A DNA stretch of 5,972 nucleotides from an uncultured Collinsella sp. GTDB lineage: Bacteria > Actinomycetota > Coriobacteriia > Coriobacteriales > Coriobacteriaceae. Both the position numbers and the translations under genes were made by a program. Within the stretch, counting starts at the first letter, position 1. Every line of letters starts with the position of its first letter. A model generated the notes under the pieces. It had not been told where the DNA came from, ran no database searches, and saw only the letters and a program-made list of their open reading frames with translations. The DNA lies in contig CABSBA010000100.1 in NCBI GenBank assembly GCA_902475825.1, forward strand, positions 1-5,972, read 5' to 3'. This document shows positions 1 to 5,897 of the stretch, piece by piece.

Positions 1-24
1 GTCGATCGCGAGTTCCGCACGAGC

Positions 25-49
25 CGGAGAGCACTTAATGTGCTCTCCG
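25..49 (-). terminator. Hairpin downstream of the DUF711 gene, possible terminator
   Basis: A perfect 10-bp inverted repeat (arms 25-34 and 40-49, CGGAGAGCAC/GTGCTCTCCG) encloses a 5-base loop. It begins about 75 bases past the stop codon of the DUF711-family gene, where an end-of-transcript signal would be expected. No run of T follows the stem on either strand, so it is not a textbook intrinsic terminator. It may work with Rho, act as a 3'-end stabilising hairpin, or end a converging gene outside the window. The rest of 1-123 holds a CCCCGGGG palindrome (95-102) and a short AT-rich island (80-89), with no convincing gene. Confidence 0.45.
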
Positions 50-123
50 TGCGAGTCAGGACTGTCCGAGCAGGCGACCTTATATATTTGCCCTCCCCGG
101 GGCTCCTCGCCCGAACCCCTCAG

Positions 124-1488
124 CTAGTTCTTCAGCGAGTTCAGCGGTGCCGGGAAGCGTCCACCACGGTGGGCGAGCACGGTGCCGGCGTTGGGGTTCA
201 CCGGCATGATGGGCGCACGGCCAAACAGACCGCCGTACTCAACGCAGTCGCCCACACCCTTGCCGATGGCGGGAATCACGCGGACGGCCGTGGTCTTATT
301 GTTGATGACGCCGATGGCCATCTCGTCGGCGATGATGCCGGCGATGGTCTCGACCGGGGTGTCGCCGGGGATGGCGATCATGTCCAGGCCGACGGAGCAC
401 ACGCAGGTCATGGCCTCGAGCTTCTCGAGCGAAAGCGCGCCGGCCTCGACGGCGGCAATCATGCCGGCGTCCTCGGACACGGGGATAAAGGCGCCGGAGA
501 GGCCACCCACGCTGGAGCTGGCCATGACGCCGCCCTTCTTGACGGCATCGTTGAGCATGGCGAGTGCGCAGGTCGTGCCCGGGCCACCGCAGGTGCCCAC
601 GCCGATGATCTCGAGGATGCGTGCAACGGAGTCGCCGATGGCGGGCGTGGGAGCCAGCGACAGGTCGACAATGCCCTTCTCGACACCCAGGCGATGGGCA
701 GCCTCGCGGCTCATGAGCTCGCCGGCACGGGTGATCTTAAAGGCGGTCTGCTTAATCTTCTCGGCGACTTCCATCATTGATGCGGAGTCGGGCAGCGTCT
801 CCAGGGCTGCAGCCATAACGCCGGGGCCCGAGACGCCTACGTTGATGACGGCGTCGGCCTCGCCACCGCCGTGGACGGCGCCCGCCATAAACGGGGAGTC
901 CTCGACCATGTTGGCAAAGCAAACAAACTTGGAAGCGCCGACGGAATCCTGGTCGGCCGTGAGTTTAGCGGCATCGATGATGGTCTGGGCGGCCATGAGC
1001 ACGGCGTCCATGTTGATGCCGGCACGCAGGCTGGCGACGTTGACGCTGGAGCAGACGCGGCTGGTGGTGGCAAGCGCCTGGGGGATGGACTGGATGACGC
1101 GGCGGTCGGCGTCGCCGATGCCCTTCTGGACGAGTGCGGAGAAACCGCCCAGGTAATCGATGCCGAGCGTCTCGGCCGCGCGGTCGAGGGCATGCGCGAT
1201 GGGGGTGAGGTCCTCATCCTTGCAGCACGCGGCGATCTGCGCCACCGGGGTGACGGAAACGCGCTTGTTGACGATGGGGATACCGTACTCGCGCTCGAGG
1301 TTCTCGGCGGTCTCGACCAGGTGCTCAGCCGTGTGCGTCACGTGGTCGTAGATCTTCGTGCACATGCGGTCGAGGTTCTCGTCACCGCAACCCATGAGCG
1401 AAACACCCATGGTGATGGTCCTGATGTCGAGGTTCTGCTCCTCAACCATGCCGCGGGTTTCCGCGATTTCTGCGGGCGTGATCGCCAT
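124..1488 (-). CDS. PFL family protein (DUF711/UPF0210), function unknown
   Basis: This 454-residue protein resembles the DUF711/UPF0210 family, often labelled 'PFL family' because its fold is related to pyruvate formate-lyase. Members usually have about 450 residues, so this one looks full length. Its reaction is not known. Visible features include a conserved N-terminal stretch ending in GVSLMGC (28-34), a glycine-rich segment GTCGGPGT (298-305) followed by [17 protein letters not shown] (324-340), and a C-terminal [13 protein letters not shown] (419-431). No glycyl-radical motif of the RVSGY type is seen, so it should not be called an active formate-lyase. An ATG at 1545 is in frame but sits inside an inverted repeat. 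The ATG at 1488 is chosen because AGGAG lies 7 bases upstream and the resulting length fits the family. In many bacteria a small ACT-domain gene lies next to this gene. None is visible here: metH is upstream and the window ends downstream. The stop codon is TAG. Family call is confident; role is not. Confidence 0.93.
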   Translation of the reverse strand: MAITPAEIAETRGMVEEQNLDIRTITMGVSLMGCGDENLDRMCTKIYDHVTHTAEHLVETAENLEREYGIPIVNKRVSVTPVAQIAACCKDEDLTPIAHALDRAAETLGIDYLGGFSALVQKGIGDADRRVIQSIPQALATTSRVCSSVNVASLRAGINMDAVLMAAQTIIDAAKLTADQDSVGASKFVCFANMVEDSPFMAGAVHGGGEADAVINVGVSGPGVMAAALETLPDSASMMEVAEKIKQTAFKITRAGELMSREAAHRLGVEKGIVDLSLAPTPAIGDSVARILEIIGVGTCGGPGTTCALAMLNDAVKKGGVMASSSVGGLSGAFIPVSEDAGMIAAVEAGALSLEKLEAMTCVCSVGLDMIAIPGDTPVETIAGIIADEMAIGVINNKTTAVRVIPAIGKGVGDCVEYGGLFGRAPIMPVNPNAGTVLAHRGGRFPAPLNSLKN

Positions 1489-1495
1489 CCTTGCA

Positions 1496-1500
1496 CTCCT
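1496..1500 (-). promoter_or_regulatory. Ribosome binding site of the DUF711 gene
   Basis: AGGAG on the minus strand, 7 bases before the ATG at 1488. It decides against the longer in-frame start at 1545, which would add 19 residues and put the start codon inside a strong inverted repeat. Confidence 0.8.
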
Positions 1501-1528
1501 ATCTGCCAAAACGAGCATAGTCTTGTCT

Positions 1529-1534
1529 ATTCTA
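1529..1534 (-). promoter_or_regulatory. Possible -10 element for the DUF711 gene
   Basis: The minus strand reads TAGAAT here, five of six matches to TATAAT, 40 bases upstream of the ATG at 1488. No good -35 hexamer stands 16-18 bases upstream; that position falls in the central part of the inverted repeat at 1534-1571. A promoter is expected in this gap because the repeat looks like the end of the metH operon. If real, it may need an activator or be weak. The same hexamer stands at a similar distance before metF. Confidence 0.25.
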
Positions 1535-1571
1535 ACGTGCCGCACGTGCCAAGTGGCACATGCGGCACGTT
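1534..1571 (-). terminator. Large inverted repeat between metH and the DUF711 gene, likely terminator
   Basis: Two 18-base arms (1534-1551 and 1554-1571) flank a 2-base spacer, with one mismatch. In RNA from the minus strand the mismatch becomes a G-U pair, so a metH-operon transcript can form an 18-bp hairpin; in plus-strand RNA it is a C-A mismatch. It begins 25 bases after the metH stop codon, the expected place for a terminator. The T-run is poor on the minus strand (TT then AGAAT) but better on the plus strand (TTTT at 1570-1573). The inner GTGCCA-AG-TGGCAC also makes it a candidate protein-binding site overlapping the DUF711 promoter. Terminator is the simpler reading. Confidence 0.6.
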
Positions 1572-1596
1572 TTGGTGCTCGGTTGTTTCCGTTGTG

Positions 1597-4155
1597 TTAC
1601 TGCCCAAAGACCTCTTCGGCGATGCGCGCGCTTTCGGCGGCATCCTTGGCGTAGTAGTCCGCGCCGATCTGCTTGGCGTATTCGGGGGTGAGCACGGCGC
1701 CGCCTACGATGATCTTGACGCCCGGAACCTCGGCATGGAGCAGCTTGATGGTCTCCTCCATGGCGACGACCGTGGTGGTCATAAGCGCCGAGAGGCCGAC
1801 GAGCTTGATGTCACGCTCCCGCACGGTCTTGAGCACCTCTTGCGGGTCGACGTCGCGGCCTAGGTCAAAGACGGTGTAGCCGTAGTTATCGAGCAACATC
1901 TTGACGATGTTCTTACCGATGTCGTGGATGTCGCCCTTGACGGTGGCCACGCAGATTTTGCCCTTGTCGGCAATCTCGCCGGCGGGCATCAGTCGCTTGA
2001 TGGTGTCGAAGCCCACGCGTGCGGCCTCGGCCGAGGCCATGAGCTGCGGCAAGAAGAACTTGCCCTGGTCAAAGAGGACGCCAACCTCGTCGAGGGCGGG
2101 GATAAAGTGATTGTTGATGAGGTCCATGGCGTCGTGGTCTGCCAGCAGACGCTCGGTCTCGGCAGCGATCTCGCCTTTGCGGCCCGAGACGACCATGCGA
2201 CGAATCGGGTCGTCGTTGCCGTCGGTGCCGGCGGTGCCAGCAGCGGGCACAGTGTCGGTCGATGCGGCCTGAGCTGCTGCCGGGTTTGCGGCGATCTTGT
2301 ACGGATCGGTCCAGCCGGCGTAGCGCTCGATGTATCCGGTCGAGCCCTCGTCCTCAACGCTCAGCACGCGATAGCTGTAGACGGTATCCATAAAGCGCTT
2401 GGAGCCCGGGTTCATGATGGGGGCATCGAGGCCCGCGCCAAAGGCGGCGGCCAAAAAGACCGAGCCCAGCAGCGGGCGGGCAGGCAGGCCAAAGCTGATG
2501 TTCGACACGCCGAGTGCACATTTGACGCCCAGACGCTCCTTGCACAGGGACATGGCGCGCAGGATCTGCTCGGCCTGGCGCTGGTTGGTCGAGGCGGTCA
2601 TGACCAGGCAGTCGATGAGGATGCGGTCCGGGCCGATGCCGTAGCGCGCAGCCTCGGCCACGATGCGCTCGGCGATGGCGAAGCGGGCCTCGGCGGTATC
2701 GGGAATGCCGCCTTCGTCGAGCGTGAGGCCGACGACGTTGGTGCCGTAGTGGGCGACCAGCGGAAAGATCTCGTCCATGATCTGCTGTTTGCCATTGACC
2801 GAGTTGATGATGGGCTTGCCGGCGTAGCGGCGCACGGCGGCCTCGACGGCTGCGGGGTCGGTGGAGTCGATCTGCAGCGGCAGCAAGGTGGAGCCCTGGA
2901 GCTGCTCGGTGGCCTGTTGGATAATCTTGACCTCGTCGATCTCGGGCAGGCCCACGTTGACGTCCAGGATGTCGGCGCCCTGCTCCTGCTGGCTGATGCC
3001 CTGGCTCACCACGTAGTCCAGATCGCCGTCGCGCAGGGCCTGCTGCAGGCGCTTTTTGCCGGTGGGGTTGATGCGCTCGCCGATGACGGCGATCTTGTGA
3101 CCGTCACAGGGAAGGTCCACGACCGTCTGGGCGCTCGTGACCGACATGCTGGGCTTGCGGTGACGCGGGCTGGGCGTGTGGTTGTCGATAAGCGTGCGCA
3201 AGGCCGCCATGTGCGTGGGCGTGGTGCCACAGCAGCCACCCACGACGCTCACGCCGTCCTCAATCATGCCGGCGACGGCCTCGGCGTATTCGGGTGCCTG
3301 GATGTCAAAGACGGTATTGCCGTCATCGTCCACGCGGGGCAGTCCCGCATTGGCCTGCACCATAACGGGCTTGTCGGTAACGGTGAGCATGCGTGCGGCG
3401 AGCCCTCGGAGCTCGGCCGGTCCCTGGCTGCAGTTGATGCCTAAAACGTCGGCGCCGATGGCGTCGAGCGTGACGGCGGCCACCTCGGGACTCGTACCCA
3501 GGAACGTGCGACCGTCTTCCTCAAAGGTCATGGTGGCAAAGACGGGCAGGTCGGAGTTCTCGCGGCAGGCGAGGACGGCAGCCTTGATCTCGGCAAGGTC
3601 GGTCATGGTCTCGATAATAAAGAGGTCCACGCCCGCGTCGACGCCGGCGCGCACTTCCTCGGCAAAGAGGTCATAGGCCTCGTCGAAGCTCAGGGTGCCC
3701 AAGGGGCGAAGCAGTGCGCCGATGGGGCCGATATCGCCGGCGACGTAGCGGGCACCGGCCTCGCGGGCGCAGGTGACTGCCGCGGCAAAGACATCTGCCA
3801 CGGTGGCGGCGCCGTCGAGCTTGTGGGCGTTGGCGCCAAAGGTGTTGGCGGTGATTACGTCGCAGCCAGCCTCGACGTACTGACGCTGGATATCGGTGAT
3901 GACCTGAGGCTCCTCAAAGTTGAGCAGCTCGGGCAGGGCGCCGGCCTTCATGCCGGCCGCCTGCAGCATGGTACCCATGCCGCCGTCGAACAGCAGATGC
4001 CCCGTGCCCTCGATGGCGGCGCGCAGGCGATCGTCCTTAATGCGAAGGTCGTCGATCGTGCGCGTCTTGTATGCAGCGCCATTACGGCGTGCGGCATCAA
4101 CGGGCGCCGCCAGCGCGGCACCGTCCAGATCATGAGTGATAAGCGGAGTAAACAT
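1597..4155 (-). CDS. metH: Cobalamin-dependent methionine synthase MetH, lacking the reactivation domain
   Basis: The enzyme moves the methyl group of 5-methyl-tetrahydrofolate to homocysteine via protein-bound cobalamin, giving methionine and tetrahydrofolate; it is cytoplasmic. The 852 residues hold four modules in the usual order. The homocysteine domain spans about 50-330, with DGGMGT at 57-62 and zinc-ligand cysteines C242 (INCSQGP), C308 and C309 (GGCCGT). The folate-binding domain spans about 355-615, with GERINPTG (359-366) and DILDVNVG (395-402). After an Ala/Thr-rich linker (about 622-650) come the cap domain and the Rossmann-type cobalamin domain, with GDIHDIGKNI (741-750) and H744 as the expected lower cobalt ligand. 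E. coli MetH is about 1227 residues; the missing C-terminal S-adenosylmethionine-binding reactivation domain is supplied by the adjacent upstream gene. The ATG at 4155 is chosen for its AGGAG 7 bases upstream; an open extension to 4275 overlaps the upstream gene and is rejected. About 45 residues precede the first domain. It is third and last in the operon, with stop codon TAA. Confidence 0.97.
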   Translation of the reverse strand: MFTPLITHDLDGAALAAPVDAARRNGAAYKTRTIDDLRIKDDRLRAAIEGTGHLLFDGGMGTMLQAAGMKAGALPELLNFEEPQVITDIQRQYVEAGCDVITANTFGANAHKLDGAATVADVFAAAVTCAREAGARYVAGDIGPIGALLRPLGTLSFDEAYDLFAEEVRAGVDAGVDLFIIETMTDLAEIKAAVLACRENSDLPVFATMTFEEDGRTFLGTSPEVAAVTLDAIGADVLGINCSQGPAELRGLAARMLTVTDKPVMVQANAGLPRVDDDGNTVFDIQAPEYAEAVAGMIEDGVSVVGGCCGTTPTHMAALRTLIDNHTPSPRHRKPSMSVTSAQTVVDLPCDGHKIAVIGERINPTGKKRLQQALRDGDLDYVVSQGISQQEQGADILDVNVGLPEIDEVKIIQQATEQLQGSTLLPLQIDSTDPAAVEAAVRRYAGKPIINSVNGKQQIMDEIFPLVAHYGTNVVGLTLDEGGIPDTAEARFAIAERIVAEAARYGIGPDRILIDCLVMTASTNQRQAEQILRAMSLCKERLGVKCALGVSNISFGLPARPLLGSVFLAAAFGAGLDAPIMNPGSKRFMDTVYSYRVLSVEDEGSTGYIERYAGWTDPYKIAANPAAAQAASTDTVPAAGTAGTDGNDDPIRRMVVSGRKGEIAAETERLLADHDAMDLINNHFIPALDEVGVLFDQGKFFLPQLMASAEAARVGFDTIKRLMPAGEIADKGKICVATVKGDIHDIGKNIVKMLLDNYGYTVFDLGRDVDPQEVLKTVRERDIKLVGLSALMTTTVVAMEETIKLLHAEVPGVKIIVGGAVLTPEYAKQIGADYYAKDAAESARIAEEVFGQ

Positions 4156-4162
4156 CAATAAG

Positions 4163-4167
4163 CTCCT
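4163..4167 (-). promoter_or_regulatory. metH ribosome binding site overlapping the upstream stop codon
   Basis: AGGAG lies 7 bases before the metH ATG at 4155. Its first two bases are the last two of the TAG stop (4168-4166) of the activation gene, so ribosomes finishing that gene stop on the metH initiation site. This suggests translational coupling of the two halves of the enzyme and fixes the metH start. Confidence 0.8.
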
Positions 4168-4954
4168 AATGGCTGGAATAGCAGGTGGTGTGGGCGGCGC
4201 GGAAACGGCAGTGCTCGCGCATACGGCAGATATTGCAGGTGGGGCGGCTCTGGGCGTCGCGGACCTTGCCATCAAACAGACCGATCACCGCGGTCACGCT
4301 CTTGGTGGGCATGAGCAGGCTGGTCGGCGTGACGGTAAGCCCGATGAGCCGCGTGGCGTTGAGCGCAGCCACGATTGAGTGCTGGGCCGTAAGCGGGCAG
4401 TCGCCGTAGCCGGGGCTGAAGCGCCAGTTACCGGCGAGTCCGTGTACGGCGGCCGCAGCCTTGACCTGTTGGTCCATCTGCTCGACGGCGGCTTCTACAT
4501 AGGCAGAGCATGCGGCGTCGAGCACGGCTCCCTCTAGGGGCTGCTGGGCTCCCGTGGTTCGCAGGCGACGCTCGGCGTCCATGCCGAGGGTGCATGCCAT
4601 GAGTGCGGCAAAGCGGGCGTCTTTGAGGTGGCGATAGATATCGCGGCCGCGCAGCTCAACGTTGGTGCCGACCAGGCGGATGCAAGGCTCGCCCTGCTCG
4701 TCGACGCCCGTGGCATCGACGGCAAACACGCGTCGCACGCCACGGGGCTCAATGTCCAGTTCCAAACGTTCAACGACAAGCTCAATACGCTGCGACAGCT
4801 CTGGCTCAATCTGCTGGCCGCCGTAGCCCAGATACCGCAGCATCTCGGCACGGTCGACTCGGGGGCGATGGGCAGCATCGATACGGTAGAGCGCCGGCGA
4901 CGCAAGGTCGGCCGGCACTTCACCAAAAGCTGTATCGATGTGCGGTTTTTCCAT
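4166..4954 (-). CDS. Stand-alone methionine synthase activation-domain protein
   Basis: A 262-residue protein resembling the C-terminal activation domain of long MetH enzymes. That domain binds S-adenosylmethionine and remethylates cob(II)alamin after accidental oxidation, with an outside electron donor. RFSPGYGDCP (178-187) matches the R-x-x-P-G-Y segment that binds S-adenosylmethionine in E. coli MetH, and SLLMPTKSVTAVIG (212-225) fits the later conserved strand. It lies between metF and metH, and the neighbouring MetH lacks this domain, so the two very probably act together; Thermotoga maritima has a comparable split. The C-terminus carries an extra cysteine cluster (C240, C243, C249, with C258 further on) that may bind metal or an iron-sulfur cluster. 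The ATG at 4954 shares one base with the metF TAA stop (TAATG). A possible GGAG site is 11 bases upstream, rather far. The open frame continues to 5263 but runs through metF and is arginine-rich shadow sequence. Stop codon is TAG. Confidence 0.9.
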   Translation of the reverse strand: MEKPHIDTAFGEVPADLASPALYRIDAAHRPRVDRAEMLRYLGYGGQQIEPELSQRIELVVERLELDIEPRGVRRVFAVDATGVDEQGEPCIRLVGTNVELRGRDIYRHLKDARFAALMACTLGMDAERRLRTTGAQQPLEGAVLDAACSAYVEAAVEQMDQQVKAAAAVHGLAGNWRFSPGYGDCPLTAQHSIVAALNATRLIGLTVTPTSLLMPTKSVTAVIGLFDGKVRDAQSRPTCNICRMREHCRFRAAHTTCYSSH

Positions 4955-5826
4955 TACCCCAGGCGCTCCATAATGGTTACGGCGATCGCAGGACGATTCA
5001 TAGTGTACAGGTGCAGACCGTCGGCACCGTGCTCCTTGAGGTCGCAAAGCTGACGGGCGGCATAATCTACACCGGCTGCCTGCAGGCTCTCGGGGTCGTT
5101 CTCGTACTTGGCGAGGATCTTGATGACGGGGGAGGGCAGCGACGCGCCGCACATAAAGACCATGCGGCTGATCTGCGACTTGCCCATAAACGGCATGATG
5201 CCCGCGGTAATGGGCACGGTGATGCCGGCCTTGTCGGCAAGCTCGCGAAAACGGTAGAAGCACTCGTTGTCAAAAAAGAGCTGCGTCACAAAGAAGCTCG
5301 CGCCGGCGTCCTGTTTTTGCTTGAGGTATTCGACCGAGAGGTTGAGATCCTCGCAGGCAATGTGGCCCTCGGGGTAGGCTGCGGCGCCCACGCAAAAGCC
5401 GGCATCGACGAGCTCCGGGATAAGGTCGCGGGCGTAGGCGTAGTCCGAGGCGGGCTTGTCATCCTCAGTCGCGCCAGCGGGCAGGTCGCCGCGCAGGGCT
5501 AGCACGTTTTCCACACCGGCCGAGCGATACTCGTCAATCTTGGCGGCGATGTCGGCGTGGGTGCGGCCCACGCAGGTGAGGTGCGCTACCGAGGGCGTAT
5601 CGAATTCGCTCGTAATCATATGCGCGATGGGGGCGGTGGTGGCACCGTTGCCCGAGCCGCCGGCCGAGCAGGTGACCGAGACAAAGCTCGGCGAAAGCTT
5701 GCACAGATTGCCTGCCACTTCGCGAGCCGTATCGAGGGTCAGCTCGCCCTTGGGCGGGAACATCTCAAACGAAACGGGCGCGGTGCCCTGGGATGCTGCC
5801 TGCTTAAAAACCTCGTCGACGCGCAT
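4954..5826 (-). CDS. metF: 5,10-methylenetetrahydrofolate reductase MetF
   Basis: This flavoenzyme reduces 5,10-methylene-tetrahydrofolate to 5-methyl-tetrahydrofolate, the methyl donor for MetH two genes downstream. It is a cytoplasmic TIM-barrel protein. At 290 residues it matches the usual bacterial MetF length, without the regulatory domain of eukaryotic enzymes. Family motifs appear in order: VSFEMFPPKG (18-27), where E21 corresponds to the catalytic Glu28 of E. coli MetF; HLTC (82-85); ALRGDLP (110-116), with D114 in the position of E. coli Asp120; AAAYPEGH (148-155); TQLFFD (181-186), with Q182 like E. coli Gln183; and GIMP (209-212). The C-terminus, YTMNRPAIAVTIMERLG (274-290), is also typical. 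The ATG at 5826 is chosen because GAGGAG lies 6 bases upstream and the N-terminus then begins just before the first strand; the longer frame from 5892 has 22 unlikely residues. It is first in the operon and its TAA stop overlaps the next ATG. Confidence 0.97.
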   Translation of the reverse strand: MRVDEVFKQAASQGTAPVSFEMFPPKGELTLDTAREVAGNLCKLSPSFVSVTCSAGGSGNGATTAPIAHMITSEFDTPSVAHLTCVGRTHADIAAKIDEYRSAGVENVLALRGDLPAGATEDDKPASDYAYARDLIPELVDAGFCVGAAAYPEGHIACEDLNLSVEYLKQKQDAGASFFVTQLFFDNECFYRFRELADKAGITVPITAGIMPFMGKSQISRMVFMCGASLPSPVIKILAKYENDPESLQAAGVDYAARQLCDLKEHGADGLHLYTMNRPAIAVTIMERLG

Positions 5827-5832
5827 ATCGTG

Positions 5833-5839
5833 CTCCTCT
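5833..5839 (-). promoter_or_regulatory. Ribosome binding site of metF
   Basis: AGAGGAG on the minus strand ends 6 bases before the ATG at 5826. It is the strongest Shine-Dalgarno match in the operon and decides against the upstream in-frame ATG at 5892. Confidence 0.8.
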
Positions 5840-5869
5840 AGATACGTAATAGTGCGATGTGTTGTAAGG

Positions 5870-5875
5870 ATTCTA
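5870..5875 (-). promoter_or_regulatory. Possible -10 element of the metF operon
   Basis: The minus strand reads TAGAAT, five of six matches to TATAAT, 43 bases before the metF ATG, leaving room for a leader of roughly 35-40 bases. No -35-like hexamer is found 16-18 bases upstream; that stretch is taken by the dyad at 5881-5897. A leader this short could not hold an S-adenosylmethionine or cobalamin riboswitch. The call rests on one short motif. Confidence 0.3.
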
Positions 5876-5880
5876 CTGCA

Positions 5881-5897
5881 CCACTGTGCCACGGTGG
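5881..5897. promoter_or_regulatory. 17-base dyad upstream of metF, candidate operator
   Basis: CCACTGTGCCACGGTGG is a near-palindrome with one mismatched pair (T5885 against G5893) around a central C. It sits 5 bases upstream of the putative metF -10 hexamer, in the spacer/-35 region, where a bound regulator could block or recruit RNA polymerase. It may also overlap the start of a divergent plus-strand gene. It could instead be chance in GC-rich sequence; no regulator family is recognised. Confidence 0.3.

Noticed and set aside
1..123. tRNA or small RNA gene around the 25-49 hairpin
   Set aside because: No cloverleaf, T-loop GTTCGA motif or CCA end fits; only a simple hairpin and short palindromes are visible.
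124..1488. Active glycyl-radical enzyme suggested by the 'PFL family' name
   Set aside because: No RVxGY-type glycyl-radical loop is present near the C-terminus, and no activating enzyme is in the window. The adjacent cysteines C88-C89 alone are not evidence.
871..1863. Plus-strand open frame (330 residues) across the DUF711 gene, the gap and the 3' end of metH
   Set aside because: It has the same shadow composition, runs through the inverted repeat, and has no ribosome binding site or domain. The same applies to 182-1156 and 40-780.
1924..3444. Long plus-strand open frame (506 residues) opposite metH
   Set aside because: The translation is rich in Gly, Ala, Asp, His and Val with no recognisable domain, and it lies antisense to clearly conserved metH modules. 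Long antisense frames are common in high-GC genes.
4156..4275. Longer N-terminus for MetH inside the activation gene
   Set aside because: The added 40 residues are Ala/Pro-rich shadow of the Cys-containing tail of the upstream gene. The AGGAG site supports the ATG at 4155.
4955..5263. Longer N-terminus for the activation protein, inside metF
   Set aside because: The added 103 residues are Arg/His-rich frame-shadow of metF. The ATG at 4954 coupled to the metF stop is far more likely.
5011..5502. Plus-strand open frame (163 residues) opposite metF
   Set aside because: It is the complement of conserved MetF motifs, with shadow-like composition.
5876..5891. Sigma-54 promoter (TGGCAC ... GC) upstream of metF
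   Set aside because: TGGCAC and a GTGCA are present, but the GG-to-GC spacing is one base short of the strict -24/-12 spacing, and most actinobacteria lack sigma-54.
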